Below, one piece after another: positions 33,369-42,190 of a DNA stretch of 63,563 nucleotides. The position numbers were made by a program, and so were the translations under genes. The stretch spans positions 1-63,563 of the IMG/VR virus record IMGVR_UViG_3300046012_000215; one strand, 5' to 3'. Source of the stretch: a virus. The notes beneath the pieces were generated by a model. The model saw only the letters and a list, made by a program, of their open reading frames with translations. It was not told the DNA's origin and did no database searches. Numbering within the stretch: the first letter of the stretch is position 1; each line of letters begins with the position of its first letter.

Positions 33369-34373
33369 TTAGCAACCGTAATAGAGACCAACGGTTTGTG
33401 GCCGATTGATCTTCACTACGCCGATGTTGGCAAGGTACAGAAACTCAAAGCATCCAGATACGATGGAGGGAGGGGCTCCGAACCGGGTGATCTCTTGCGG
33501 GATACCCAGACTGAGACAGTCCTTGTCATATTTGTAAGCAATGATTTCCTGAGTACTTCCAGCACCCTGGCCGTCGAGCCAAGAAGGCAGCGGATAGATT
33601 TCAGGTTCAATACCAAAAGCCGAACCAAAATAGTTCTTCTTGATATAGTCCTGAATCGAAGCGTAGCCACTCGGTCCGCCAACAACAGCCATCGGCTGAG
33701 TGAGGATCAAGTACTGGGTTGGAGGAACCAGGAACCGATCAGGCATCGCACCCGGAGCATTACCACTAGCATTCCAGTTAGTCTGAGCCATAAAGTTGAA
33801 GTCACCCAGAATCTGAGTGGCTGTCTTTGTGGACCAGGTGGTAGTGGAACCAGCACCAGTAGCAGGTAACTGTGTAGAGGTAAGTGAAGGGTTATTAACG
33901 AGACCCTGAATACCAGCGAATCCCGCGTAAGCTCGGCGATCGAGTGTCTTGCTATAGTCTACTCGAACTCCCTTATCTAGGAGGTCTTGCGGACTCCGAC
34001 CTACTTGAGCCATCCGAAGAGACTCAACAATCGGAATCCGAATACGCACCTGGTAAGGGAATACCGGCCATGTATCCTGGTTCATGTTGTACTCGATCAC
34101 TCGAGAATCGTTGGTCTGAGAACCTGCGGAGTCATCCGACGGTCCCCGAAAATCAACGTTGTGAGCGATGTGGTTCATCACCCAACCACCGCCGCGATCA
34201 ATGGGAAGATCACGAAGGTAGGTGTAATTCTCCAATGGAAGTCGAACCACTGGATCAAGTTTGGCGAGTTCAGCGATCAGGAAGGTTTGGCCTGTTGCAG
34301 CTGCCGCGGCATCAGAAATAACCTTCCCACTACGCAGAGCGCTTAGATTCTGCTGGTATTCTCTGGGATTCAT
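33369..34373 (-). CDS. Major capsid protein, DUF2184 family
   Basis: A 334-residue protein with the DUF2184 pattern: ALRSGKVISDAAAAATGQTFLIAELAKLDPVVRLPLENYTYLRDLPID near the start, VRIRIPIVESLRMAQVGRSPQDLLDKGVRVDYSKTLDRRAYAG in the middle, then RFLVPPTQYLILTQPMAVVGG and an E-loop-like IYPLPSWLDGQG. It forms the icosahedral shell. Codon use is more GC-rich than that of most late genes, as expected for a highly expressed gene. Confidence 0.9.
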   Translation of the reverse strand: MNPREYQQNLSALRSGKVISDAAAAATGQTFLIAELAKLDPVVRLPLENYTYLRDLPIDRGGGWVMNHIAHNVDFRGPSDDSAGSQTNDSRVIEYNMNQDTWPVFPYQVRIRIPIVESLRMAQVGRSPQDLLDKGVRVDYSKTLDRRAYAGFAGIQGLVNNPSLTSTQLPATGAGSTTTWSTKTATQILGDFNFMAQTNWNASGNAPGAMPDRFLVPPTQYLILTQPMAVVGGPSGYASIQDYIKKNYFGSAFGIEPEIYPLPSWLDGQGAGSTQEIIAYKYDKDCLSLGIPQEITRFGAPPSIVSGCFEFLYLANIGVVKINRPQTVGLYYGC

Positions 34374-34390
34374 TTCTTACCTTTCTGCCG

Positions 34391-35155
34391 TTAGGCAATC
34401 TGACGAGCAAGAATGGTAACCTGGGCAGTGTTGTCTGCTCCGAGTGTACCGGTCTTCCACGCAAAGTTTGGATAGAGAACATTGCTGGTAAAGGTTGCCG
34501 CTGTTCCAGAAGCAGAAGCAGTAGCCGCCTGAGAGAGGACAATAGCTGTTCCGGTGATGGACTTGATGAAAGTTCCGGCTGGAACATTCGTCGAAGACAC
34601 AGCCATACCAGCAGTGATTCCCGTAGCGCTAGAAACCGTAACTGCTGTAGAGCTAGCAGTAGTGGTGATGGTAGCTGCAGAAACAGGGTTAGGATCAACC
34701 ACAGCCTCTAAGCCACCAACTACCCCAGCTGGAACAGCAGCATTAAGTCCTGTACGGATGTAAACCGCACCACCTGCAGTCGGAGAACCATTGTTGCAAC
34801 TAACATTGATGGTTCCCTGAACGAGACCATCCATGATAGAAGCAGGCAAATAGACTCCACCTGCAGTGAGAACATCATTCGAACCTTGAATAGCATAGGT
34901 TGGATTAATGTTCACGTTGCTTGCGGCGATACCTACAGGAGTGGAAGCGGTAAAGGGCCCAGAACCATTAGCCAGATACTGCTTAACACTCGAATAAGTG
35001 TTGTTGGAGTTCAACACGAACGTTTCGCCAAAGGCTACTGAGTTCGTATCACTCGGGTTGACTTGTCTAGCAGTGCGAAGAGAGTAACCTTCGTTGCTGA
35101 TGTTGCCGACAAACCCGAGATTTAGACCTGTAACAGGAATCACAGTCGCTGGCAT
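34391..35155 (-). CDS. Capsid decoration / structural cement protein
   Basis: A 254-residue protein immediately upstream of the capsid gene. GYSLRTARQVNPSDTNSVAFGETFVLN followed by TYAIQGSNDVLTAGGVYLPASIMDGLVQGTINV resembles the gp24-type cement proteins. Residues 158-223 form a Gly/Ala/Ser/Thr-rich beta-domain (VSSATGITAGMAVSSTNVPAGTFIKSITGTAIVLSQAA) shared with the proteins at 30342 and 32215. It probably stabilises the head. Confidence 0.75.
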   Translation of the reverse strand: MPATVIPVTGLNLGFVGNISNEGYSLRTARQVNPSDTNSVAFGETFVLNSNNTYSSVKQYLANGSGPFTASTPVGIAASNVNINPTYAIQGSNDVLTAGGVYLPASIMDGLVQGTINVSCNNGSPTAGGAVYIRTGLNAAVPAGVVGGLEAVVDPNPVSAATITTTASSTAVTVSSATGITAGMAVSSTNVPAGTFIKSITGTAIVLSQAATASASGTAATFTSNVLYPNFAWKTGTLGADNTAQVTILARQIA

Positions 35156-35158
35156 GGG

Positions 35159-36526
35159 TTATTTAGTTCCTTTCTGTAGAGAAGGGCAATTCTGATGCTT
35201 CCTCAGGCCAGTGGCATGAGGAACACCATCGAAGCACGTGCAGGGAAGAGCAGCTGGAGTTGAATCAGTGGCGACCACAAGACTTGGGATACCACCAGGA
35301 AGCCTAACCTTAGTAAATAGCCCGTAAGCAGATTTACCAGAATTAAGTTTCTTGACGTGACTATTGTAACTATCAATCATGACCTGCTGATCCTTAGTCC
35401 GTTTAGACTTCGGAATCATCACGAATCCAGCTACAATAGGTTTCACGTTCTTGACGAATTCCCGAGCTGAATCGTTCGCCGCCTTGAGAACGCTCTCCCC
35501 TGGATCATCAATCTGCTTCTCAGCATGCTCACCACCATCAGCAGCGTGAGTCTCTTCCTTCTCTTCTGCTGGGGTTTCTTCTTTTTGTTCGAGTTCTTCG
35601 TCTTTAGCAGTTTCCTTGAGCTCCTCGAGTTTTTCTTCAGACTCGGGTTTCTCCTCTTCACTGTGACCAAGATGCTTCATGAGCTCTTTCTTATGAGACT
35701 CTGCCATAGTGTGGTCTCCCTTAGCCATGGCGTCTAAACAAGCTTGAAGGCTCTTATGCGCTGGATGCATTTCAGCAGGCTCAGCGTCCAAAGCAGGTTT
35801 AGAAGAAACATCGAGTTCCTTCTTAATCTTTTCGGTTTCCTCAGGCGTCGCATCTGGAAGAACTGCTTTGATACCCCGCCCGAGGATTAGATCACGTAAT
35901 GACATAATCGGCTCCCTTTGCTTTATAATTTCGGGCGGAGCAGAATCACCAATAGCGAACTTGGGACCCGCTCTGCCTTTTTCTACAACTGCCACGTGAT
36001 TTCCACGTAACTTCTTCATCACGATCATTCCATCGTCCAAACGATCGAGATTTAAACCATAGCCTACGCTAACATCCCGTACAGCTGTGCCGTACTCATT
36101 GTTAGGATCTGATTCTGGCATAACTTTGTCAATTAAGGTAGCATCCTTAATATGAAGATCACCTTTTAAAGTGACTTCATTATCTAGGTCTTCCCCTTGA
36201 CCAACATTTTGAACATGACCACAGTTAACTTCCCCCTCATTTTCGACTGTAACAACGTGTCCATCGGGGTGTTCATCTACTATGGTCTTTCCTTCTAAAG
36301 ATCGCATGAAATCAGGATCAAGAACAGATTCTCTCGGTCTATAGACTGGGTATTTAGTATCAGCGTCTAGTCCCCAAGAATCTTGATAGCCTTGAAAACC
36401 TTTAAGTTCTCTACCGTAGTACTCCTGAAAGCCACTACGGCAGAGAGGAACATTTTCACAAATTAGATAGCCTTCAGCCGTGAGAGACTTTTTAGGGCTA
36501 ACAATTAAGCTATAGTATTTTGACAT
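35159..36526 (-). CDS. Prohead protease (DUF2213) fused to scaffold region
   Basis: A 455-residue protein. The N-terminal 200 residues match DUF2213-type prohead proteases (SAEGYLICENVPLCRSGFQEYYGREL, EHPDGHVVTVEN with the likely catalytic His, VSVGYGLNLD, HVAVVEKGRAGPKFAI). The central Lys/Glu-rich region (about 270-350) is highly charged and helical, as in scaffolds; the C-terminus has a CTCFDGVPHATGLRKHQNC cysteine/histidine cluster. It is placed correctly, upstream of the cement and capsid genes. Self-cleavage would mature the head. Confidence 0.82.
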   Translation of the reverse strand: MSKYYSLIVSPKKSLTAEGYLICENVPLCRSGFQEYYGRELKGFQGYQDSWGLDADTKYPVYRPRESVLDPDFMRSLEGKTIVDEHPDGHVVTVENEGEVNCGHVQNVGQGEDLDNEVTLKGDLHIKDATLIDKVMPESDPNNEYGTAVRDVSVGYGLNLDRLDDGMIVMKKLRGNHVAVVEKGRAGPKFAIGDSAPPEIIKQREPIMSLRDLILGRGIKAVLPDATPEETEKIKKELDVSSKPALDAEPAEMHPAHKSLQACLDAMAKGDHTMAESHKKELMKHLGHSEEEKPESEEKLEELKETAKDEELEQKEETPAEEKEETHAADGGEHAEKQIDDPGESVLKAANDSAREFVKNVKPIVAGFVMIPKSKRTKDQQVMIDSYNSHVKKLNSGKSAYGLFTKVRLPGGIPSLVVATDSTPAALPCTCFDGVPHATGLRKHQNCPSLQKGTK

Positions 36527-36528
36527 GA

Positions 36529-37170
36529 TTAATCAGAGCCAGAAGGAGTCTCTCCAGTTTCTTTAGGAACAGAAGTAGAAGAGCCGATGCTCTGTTTATA
36601 CTCTCGATGCTGAGAAGCGGTAAATGCCTTAGGTCCATTCTTCGGAGCTCGGTAAGAGGCCTCGTGAATGTTTCTGTGCAATTTTTCTGGTGAAGCGTTT
36701 ACACTATGAGATAGTGAATTGCTAGGATCACCAGATTTAGTTACAGAGGTAATCTTACCAGAACCTCGATCATGATGAAGCTCAACACTTTCTTTACCGC
36801 CGCCTGAATTTTCTTTTTCATAGTGGTTAATTCTACCAGTTTCCGTATGCTGGCTCTTAGACGGCTTGAAGCCTTGGCTTCTAATAACCTCGTGAAACGG
36901 TTTGATAGGGTGAGCGTCTTCTAGAGCTGGGACTTCAGTATGACGACCGTCCGTAGTTTCAAAAGAGTCCATCGCTGGAGGAGTCGCCATCGATCCATAA
37001 TTATTCATTCCAGAATATGGATCAAAATCATTAGATAAGCAACCTTCCTTAGGAGTGCTGCTTGGGATATGAGAATCCATGTGAGGTACTGAACTCATCA
37101 AGCCATCTTCAGGTGTTAAATCAACTGAAGGACCCGCAGAAAAGACGCTATTACCGGGGTTCATCTTCAT
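36529..37170 (-). CDS. Disordered low-complexity protein
   Basis: A 213-residue protein, rich in Ser, His, Gly and Pro, without hydrophobic core: MKMNPGNSVFSAGPSVDL... and a C-terminal SQHREYKQSIGSSTSVPK. It starts two bases before the stop of the following protease gene. Related in style to the small proteins at 41295, 41849 and 42187. A scaffold, internal head or ejected protein are possibilities; unknown. Confidence 0.6.
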   Translation of the reverse strand: MKMNPGNSVFSAGPSVDLTPEDGLMSSVPHMDSHIPSSTPKEGCLSNDFDPYSGMNNYGSMATPPAMDSFETTDGRHTEVPALEDAHPIKPFHEVIRSQGFKPSKSQHTETGRINHYEKENSGGGKESVELHHDRGSGKITSVTKSGDPSNSLSHSVNASPEKLHRNIHEASYRAPKNGPKAFTASQHREYKQSIGSSTSVPKETGETPSGSD

Positions 37171-37171
37171 T

Positions 37172-37342
37172 TTAAAGTCCTTGTCTTTTAGGAAGTTTCT
37201 TTACAGGATGATTAGCGTCCTGATAAGCGCTCAATCCTAATCCAGGAGCAGGACTAATCACTGCTCCTGAATTACCACCACCGTTTCCAACTTCAGAGTA
37301 ATTTCCCGCTAAATCAGTGGGCTTAGGTTCTTTCAATTTCAT
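37172..37342 (-). CDS. Short Gly/Pro-rich protein, 56 residues
   Basis: ATG at 37342 starts MKLKEPKPTDLAGNYSEVGNGGGNS, next to the stop of the secreted protein gene; a longer version from 37381 would overlap it. Ends in Lys-rich PVKKLPKRQGL. Similar KxKxPK...GNGGGN short proteins occur near phage head genes. Function unknown. Confidence 0.5.
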   Translation of the reverse strand: MKLKEPKPTDLAGNYSEVGNGGGNSGAVISPAPGLGLSAYQDANHPVKKLPKRQGL

Positions 37343-37343
37343 A

Positions 37344-37856
37344 TTACCGAACCACTCTCCAGTTAAGAGTAACTGCGGCACCAGGAGTGATGGAAAGGCC
37401 TGTGTTGTTACAAACTTTAAAGTTCACATGGCCAGAAGTTGGATAAGGAATAATTACTAAAATTCCTCCAGCGGCCGGAGCATAGCCAGTAGTACTAGTG
37501 GGATCAGCATTGAAACCCCAAATAATAGCATCGGTTGTCGCTACTCCAGTACCAGTTGCAGTTACGACAGTGTCACAAGCTCCGGAACCAATAGCAGCAG
37601 TGTTTAATGTTACTGTGCCAGAAGCTACTGTAGTTGTAGTTGAAGTTCCACTAGGTATAGGAACTCCGTTATAGAGAAGTTGAGTACCTGAGTCTTGAAT
37701 CTTTGACGGGCACAGAATCGGAACGCCATTGATGTGACTGCAATAAGCAGGAATATAAGTGGCAGCTCCGTCTTGCGCTGCTACAGGTCCCGCGCTCTGC
37801 GCTAAACAAGGCACACTAAACAATGTACTGAAGATCAGTAGCTTAATAATTTTCAT
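37344..37856 (-). CDS. Secreted beta-rich protein in head gene cluster
   Basis: A 170-residue protein with a Sec signal peptide (MKIIKLLIFSTLFSVPCLAQ). The mature part is beta-rich and contains ASGTVTLNTAAIGSGACDTVVTATGTGVATTDAIIWGFNADPT...PYPTSGHVNFKVCNNTG, a pattern repeatedly seen in acidobacterial secreted proteins and similar to fibre tips. Its place among head genes is unexpected. Either it is exported during infection or it is a moron. Start overlaps the MuF-like gene stop by four bases. Confidence 0.7.
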   Translation of the reverse strand: MKIIKLLIFSTLFSVPCLAQSAGPVAAQDGAATYIPAYCSHINGVPILCPSKIQDSGTQLLYNGVPIPSGTSTTTTVASGTVTLNTAAIGSGACDTVVTATGTGVATTDAIIWGFNADPTSTTGYAPAAGGILVIIPYPTSGHVNFKVCNNTGLSITPGAAVTLNWRVVR

Positions 37857-38668
37857 GCTTCCACTCCTGTAATTTTAATAAACTGAGCTCTATTAATCTG
37901 AAGAATAGCTCCATTTAAGTGAAATCGAACTATAGAGTTCTTGTCAAAAACATCAGCAAGCTTCATGATCGGAGTGGGTGAGCATCTGCAATTCGGACAA
38001 TCACCAGGAGCATAGTTTCCCAGAAAACTCTTCACTCCAGCTAAAGTCTCCGGATTAGGAAGAGACTTCCATGATACTATTACTCCATTTAAAGCTCGAT
38101 GAGAAAACCTAGATAATCGGTCTAGTCGAGCAGACCAGATGAAGTATTCTGATCCAACTACATTGCTTCTTGACTGAGTAACTAGAGAATTGGTGGAATT
38201 TATCTGAGTTCTAGCTTCTAGATTAATTTTAGTTAAAAGAACGTCAGAAAATCTTCTTTTTGATAAGTCATTCAACTCAATATTCTCAGTTTCAGATTCT
38301 TTCTTAAGCTGAGAAGCTACCACTGAAGGAAGCTTAACTAGATTCTTAACATTTGATTCTAGCTTTAATTTCAGGTTAGAGTTCCGATGCCTATTAATGA
38401 GACCATCAGCGTATTGAGTTCTTGAAGACTCTCTAACTAATTTTCTCCAAGCTATTTTATTAGAGTCTTCTACTTTCTTAATAAAAGAAGCAGCCAAATT
38501 AGTTAAATCAGATTTAAAAGCGTGTTTAGAGGTTAGCGTCGCAACTTCATTAAGCCAAATCGCTGAGCTAACTCCTTTGTGCTTAACTGGCAGCCAGTAT
38601 CTTAAAACTTTAATAATTTGAGTTTGATACTGTCTCTCTAACTTATCAGGAGGAGAGAAGGAAACCAC
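37853..38668 (-). CDS. Head morphogenesis protein, MuF-like
   Basis: A 271-residue protein. The C-terminal part holds the MuF signature: EYFIWSARLDRLSRFSHRALNGVIVSWKSLPNPE...YAPGDCPNCRCSPTPI (W....D.R.R..H...nG......PP..P...NCRC). The N-terminal 150 residues are long charged helices. Minor head protein, present near the portal. It follows the portal/pyrophosphatase-like gene block as expected. Confidence 0.85.
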   Translation of the reverse strand: MVSFSPPDKLERQYQTQIIKVLRYWLPVKHKGVSSAIWLNEVATLTSKHAFKSDLTNLAASFIKKVEDSNKIAWRKLVRESSRTQYADGLINRHRNSNLKLKLESNVKNLVKLPSVVASQLKKESETENIELNDLSKRRFSDVLLTKINLEARTQINSTNSLVTQSRSNVVGSEYFIWSARLDRLSRFSHRALNGVIVSWKSLPNPETLAGVKSFLGNYAPGDCPNCRCSPTPIMKLADVFDKNSIVRFHLNGAILQINRAQFIKITGVEA

Positions 38669-38669
38669 T

Positions 38670-39107
38670 CTAACCTCCTAATGGTTGGCTAACATCTCCA
38701 TGCTCTAACCAGTGTTTAAACTTATCTATAGTCATTTGAGTGATGCTTCGAAAGATCGAATGACCAGAAGTGTGTCCAGCTAAGTAATCCTCTTTAGCTT
38801 GCTCCAATGAATCATATCCCAGCATACATTTATGCTCATCAAAGACTGGAGAATCCATCTTATTCTGATTAACTACAAAGATTTTACCTTGTGGATTAGG
38901 TCCAAGGTAACAGTCCATTTCATCGCCGTCGGCCCCAGTGGTATCAACGATATAGCCATAATCCGCAGGAGGAGCACCCATCCAGCCTTTACCGAATCTT
39001 AATTCATAAGCTGGTGTTTCAATCTCAACTTTCAATCCTTGAAACTCCTTAGATGGTAAGTTGTCAGTGCACCAGCCCTCTAAAGAATTAGCAAAGATTA
39101 AACTCAT
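38670..39107 (-). CDS. Inorganic pyrophosphatase-like phage protein
   Basis: A 145-residue protein of the phage PPase-like domain often fused to or next to MuF/portal: PPADYGYIVDTTGADGDEMDCYLGPNPQGKIFVVNQNKMDSPVFDEHKCMLGYDSLEQAKEDYLAG. The GADGDEMD acidic motif matches the metal-binding DGDxxD of the domain. The function in virions is not known; a role in pyrophosphate hydrolysis is not proven. Confidence 0.8.
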   Translation of the reverse strand: MSLIFANSLEGWCTDNLPSKEFQGLKVEIETPAYELRFGKGWMGAPPADYGYIVDTTGADGDEMDCYLGPNPQGKIFVVNQNKMDSPVFDEHKCMLGYDSLEQAKEDYLAGHTSGHSIFRSITQMTIDKFKHWLEHGDVSQPLGG

Positions 39108-39111
39108 GGTC

Positions 39112-39255
39112 TTAGACGATGTGACCAGCGGTTAAAAGCTGAACAAGAATCCAGAAAGCCAATCCTAATGCGACTAGATTGATTCTAGAGGGAATTGGAA
39201 TAGTCGCTAAAACAAAACACACGAAGCCAAATACTAGCAGTATTAGAGAAAGCAT
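39112..39255 (-). CDS. Small two-helix membrane protein, 47 residues
   Basis: Short gene with an ideal ribosome-binding site (AAAGGAGCTTCG before ATG at 39255). The product MLSLILLVFGFVCFVLATIPIP followed by VALGLAFWILVQLLTAGHIV has two hydrophobic segments joined by a short loop. It resembles tiny membrane proteins encoded after phage portal genes; unknown role. Confidence 0.7.
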   Translation of the reverse strand: MLSLILLVFGFVCFVLATIPIPSRINLVALGLAFWILVQLLTAGHIV

Positions 39256-39273
39256 CGAAGCTCCTTTTACCTA

Positions 39274-40899
39274 CTATTTACTTGCTCTGTACAAATTGAT
39301 CCGATTAGATATCCAATCAAGAATACTTTCGGCCTTTTTTGGTTCAGAATCTACAGCATGGTCATGAACAGGTCTTGCAATCTGGTCAGCGTTTCCTTCT
39401 GCTGAGGGCTGAGAATTTTTTTCTTCAGCAGTTTCTTCATTTTCTTTCTCTTCTTCTCCAGGCATCATTGCTTCCATGCCAGCTTCACTAGCGAAAGTAT
39501 CTGGTGTAGCTGCAATGGCCTCAACTGTGATATTATCAAACAGTCCATGAACTCCACTGGAGTCTTTAAGCTCCTGTCTAGCTTCTCTCTTCGTAAGGAG
39601 ATCAGAATTATAAGCTGTGATGATAGCGTCTGAAGTACCTCGAGCGAGATTAGTCCGCTGCTCTTGTGAGAGAGCTCGGAAAGGCATCCAGTTGTAGTTT
39701 AAGTCATCTGGAACAAAACCCCAAGTACTCATCGCAATGATGGGAATCAAACGCTCCATCACCGGGTCGCCTTCACTAATTCTTTTCTCATTAATCAGAT
39801 TGTCGTAAATCTGAAGAGAACCTTCCGCGTTGCTTCCTAATCCACTTTCCCGACCAAAGATGATTTCATAAGGAATTTCACAAGCTGCCGCTAAGTCCTT
39901 CATGAACTCATGATACACGTCCCCGACACCACCAAAGCCGTAAGACGTCTGGTGTAATTGACCATCCTTACCAAGCACCAGTAAACCTTGATTGTTTACC
40001 GTCTCACTAATATGAGTCATTCGCTGGACGAAGTTTTGATAAGCTCCATTGCTTCCAGTGAGTCCAGACATTAAGCCAGCAAGTTGAGGCTCTGTAATGG
40101 AAAGAAGCTGAGCTCTCGTCAAGAGAGAAACAATATTCCAGCTACTGTAATCTCTCTTTTGAAGCTCATCAAACACAATTTCAACTTCAGACATTCCCCA
40201 GTAAAGTTCTACTTGCTTTTCCCACTGAGGAAGTTCTCGGCCACAGAATCTTAAAATTCTACTGTGGTGAATGTTTACATTTCCTGCATCCATGATACAG
40301 TTATAATAAACAGGAAGACCGAAATTAGCAGCATCCTCGATGTTGCTATTAAGAATAGGACCAGGAATGACACCGGACCAGCGGTCTAAAGGAATAAGTC
40401 CCTGATAAGCCCCAACTTCGATGTCATCAAGTTCGAGAGGCTGCATCAGGTCATCATGACCTTTAATTACAATGATGCAGGCGGCTCCTCCGAAAAGTCG
40501 ACCCCATTTTCCAGCTGACCGAAGTTTTGCAATTGTGTCAGTTTTCTTGATGATTCTGGTGAAATTCTTTACATACTCAGGAGATAGATCAGTCCTGATT
40601 GATGGGAAAGCTTTATACATGTCATTGATGATAGTATCAACTACACGACGAATGATCCAAGAACCTCTATACAGACTAAGAATGAGAGGATAATTCTCAG
40701 TGAGACGAATTAATGGATAGTTTCCCGCATTAGCTAAATTGGGAGTTCCGACCCCTACCCGAGCGGGCGCGTTACTATAAGAGTCAGTAGCGATGCCACT
40801 CGGAACTCGTAGATAGTTTCGATGATCATTCTTAGGAAGAGGCTTTCCGCCAGTTCTGGTCTTTGAGCGCGTGGAGCTGCTCTTTGACTTCGGTGGCAT
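39274..40899 (-). CDS. Portal protein (DUF1073 type)
   Basis: A 541-residue portal. The DUF1073 pattern is clear: NYPLILSLYRGSWIIRRVVDTIINDMYKAFPSI, GRLFGGAACIIVIKG, LIPLDRWSG, HHSRILRFCGRELP, SEVEIVFDELQKRDYSSWNIVSLLTRAQ, and CEIPYEIIFGRESGLGSNAEGSLQIYDNLINEKR. The C-terminal 80 residues are acidic and disordered. It forms the dodecameric DNA entrance. Position next to MuF and terminase genes is standard. Confidence 0.93.
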   Translation of the reverse strand: MPPKSKSSSTRSKTRTGGKPLPKNDHRNYLRVPSGIATDSYSNAPARVGVGTPNLANAGNYPLIRLTENYPLILSLYRGSWIIRRVVDTIINDMYKAFPSIRTDLSPEYVKNFTRIIKKTDTIAKLRSAGKWGRLFGGAACIIVIKGHDDLMQPLELDDIEVGAYQGLIPLDRWSGVIPGPILNSNIEDAANFGLPVYYNCIMDAGNVNIHHSRILRFCGRELPQWEKQVELYWGMSEVEIVFDELQKRDYSSWNIVSLLTRAQLLSITEPQLAGLMSGLTGSNGAYQNFVQRMTHISETVNNQGLLVLGKDGQLHQTSYGFGGVGDVYHEFMKDLAAACEIPYEIIFGRESGLGSNAEGSLQIYDNLINEKRISEGDPVMERLIPIIAMSTWGFVPDDLNYNWMPFRALSQEQRTNLARGTSDAIITAYNSDLLTKREARQELKDSSGVHGLFDNITVEAIAATPDTFASEAGMEAMMPGEEEKENEETAEEKNSQPSAEGNADQIARPVHDHAVDSEPKKAESILDWISNRINLYRASK

Positions 40900-40910
40900 C
40901 TTAACTCCTC

Positions 40911-41270
40911 TTATTTCTTTTTATCAGAAACAGGGGCTTTAACTGTAGGATTAGCAACTAGCATATTCTTGCTATCATCCCAATGGGCACCGGGACTGTT
41001 CTGATTAATGGATTGAATCATTTGAGCTCGCTCATCCTCTAAAGGCTTAAGCTTCTCATTAAGATTATTAATCTTCTCTCGATTAAGCTCCATCATAACC
41101 ATGATACCTTGATTACGAAGTGAACTTATTTGCTGCTGATCATTCTGAATCTGCTGTTTTAAAGTCGTTACCTGCGAGTCCTCTTTAACTACAGGATCAG
41201 CGGGTTTAGGGGGTTGAGCTAAGCTAACAGCAGACATGGAAACAGCTAGTAAGATCGCTAAGCGATTCAC
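40911..41270 (-). CDS. Secreted coiled-coil protein
   Basis: A 119-residue protein starting with a Sec signal peptide (MNRLAILLAVSMSAVSLAQ). The mature part is a long helix (VTTLKQQIQNDQQQISSLRNQGIMVMMELNREKINNLNEKLKPLEDERAQMIQ) followed by a short hydrophilic tail. It looks like a periplasmic coiled coil, similar in form to spanin or scaffold-like proteins. One of several exported proteins among the late genes. Function unknown. Confidence 0.68.
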   Translation of the reverse strand: MNRLAILLAVSMSAVSLAQPPKPADPVVKEDSQVTTLKQQIQNDQQQISSLRNQGIMVMMELNREKINNLNEKLKPLEDERAQMIQSINQNSPGAHWDDSKNMLVANPTVKAPVSDKKK

Positions 41271-41294
41271 GAGAGAAAACTCCTTAGATTGAAT

Positions 41295-41849
41295 TTATTC
41301 TACAGTCGTGCCATGAGCATGGATAATGTTACCATGACCATACTTGTTACCCCAGCCACTTTTCTCAGCTGAGCCTTTAACGCCCTTTTTCTCATTCTTT
41401 TCAGCTTGGGCTGATTGAACTTCTTTACTGTGACCTTGACCTCGATTGTCTGAGGGTTCAAAAATTCCGTTTTCACTCCGAGAATGGAGACGCTCAGTGA
41501 AGAGCTTATTGTCATTAGCATTAGCTTTATTTGGTCTAATAGCTTGAACAGTAGCCTGACGTTGAGCTTTAATCTTTGGATCATGAGCTTGAATAACTTC
41601 TCGGCGTTGACGAGCTGTATAGCCTTTAAAGTTATTATACTGTTTATTTAACTCTGGAGAAGCTTCAGTATGACCAGCGGCTGAGTTTGACTCAGCATCG
41701 AACTTATCATCATTAGCGTCTACGGGATAGACGTTTGAGTGATGGCGCTTCGGAATTCCTGAACCGTCTCCACCGTCGTTCGCGACCTTAGATCGACTGA
41801 ACTCAGGAACATCCTGATGACGAGGATCAACACTATTAAAGTTTGACAT
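41295..41849 (-). CDS. Disordered protein, unknown
   Basis: A 184-residue hydrophilic protein rich in Asn, His, Lys, Ser with no hydrophobic core (SRSKVANDGGDGSGIPKRHHSNVYPVDAND; RQRREVIQAHDPKIKAQRQATVQAIRP). It resembles, in style and length, the neighbours at 41849 and 42187. May be an internal head or structural assembly protein. Start is one base from the stop of the gene upstream. Confidence 0.6.
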   Translation of the reverse strand: MSNFNSVDPRHQDVPEFSRSKVANDGGDGSGIPKRHHSNVYPVDANDDKFDAESNSAAGHTEASPELNKQYNNFKGYTARQRREVIQAHDPKIKAQRQATVQAIRPNKANANDNKLFTERLHSRSENGIFEPSDNRGQGHSKEVQSAQAEKNEKKGVKGSAEKSGWGNKYGHGNIIHAHGTTVE

Positions 41850-42190
41850 TAAGGCCTCTTTGCTTCGTGCTCAGCCTTTCGAGCCATGTCCTGTTTAAAC
41901 AAGTGACCACCTGTCATGCGGCGGTCTTGGTTGTGGATAGGCTTAGAGCTACTAGATTTTTCTCTCAAATAAGCATGAAGTTCAGGAGTTGGAACAGGTC
42001 CATGATCTCCTTTTGGAGGGGGAGGAAATCTACTAGAAGAGTTTTCTCCTTTGTAAGAGAAACCCTTACTTTCTCCCTCTGCGTCATGCCCAAGAGTCGG
42101 TGTCCGTGATCCAGCACTTAACTCATGAATAGAGTCGTTCGCAGGATGAACAGTTTCATAAGCTGATTCACCACCAAAAGTTTTGTTCAT
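41849..42190 (-). CDS. Small disordered protein, 113 residues
   Basis: Hydrophilic, His/Ser/Pro/Lys-rich protein (MNKTFGGESAYETVHPANDSIHELSAGSRTPTL; GGHLFKQDMARKAEHEAKRP). It overlaps the 42187 gene stop by four bases and the next gene by one, so all three are coupled. No family recognised. Confidence 0.58.
   Translation of the reverse strand: MNKTFGGESAYETVHPANDSIHELSAGSRTPTLGHDAEGESKGFSYKGENSSSRFPPPPKGDHGPVPTPELHAYLREKSSSSKPIHNQDRRMTGGHLFKQDMARKAEHEAKRP

Noticed and set aside
39274-40899. Anti-CBASS Acb1-like nuclease
   Set aside because: The DUF1073 name is linked to Acb1-like annotation, but the protein has the full portal pattern and position.
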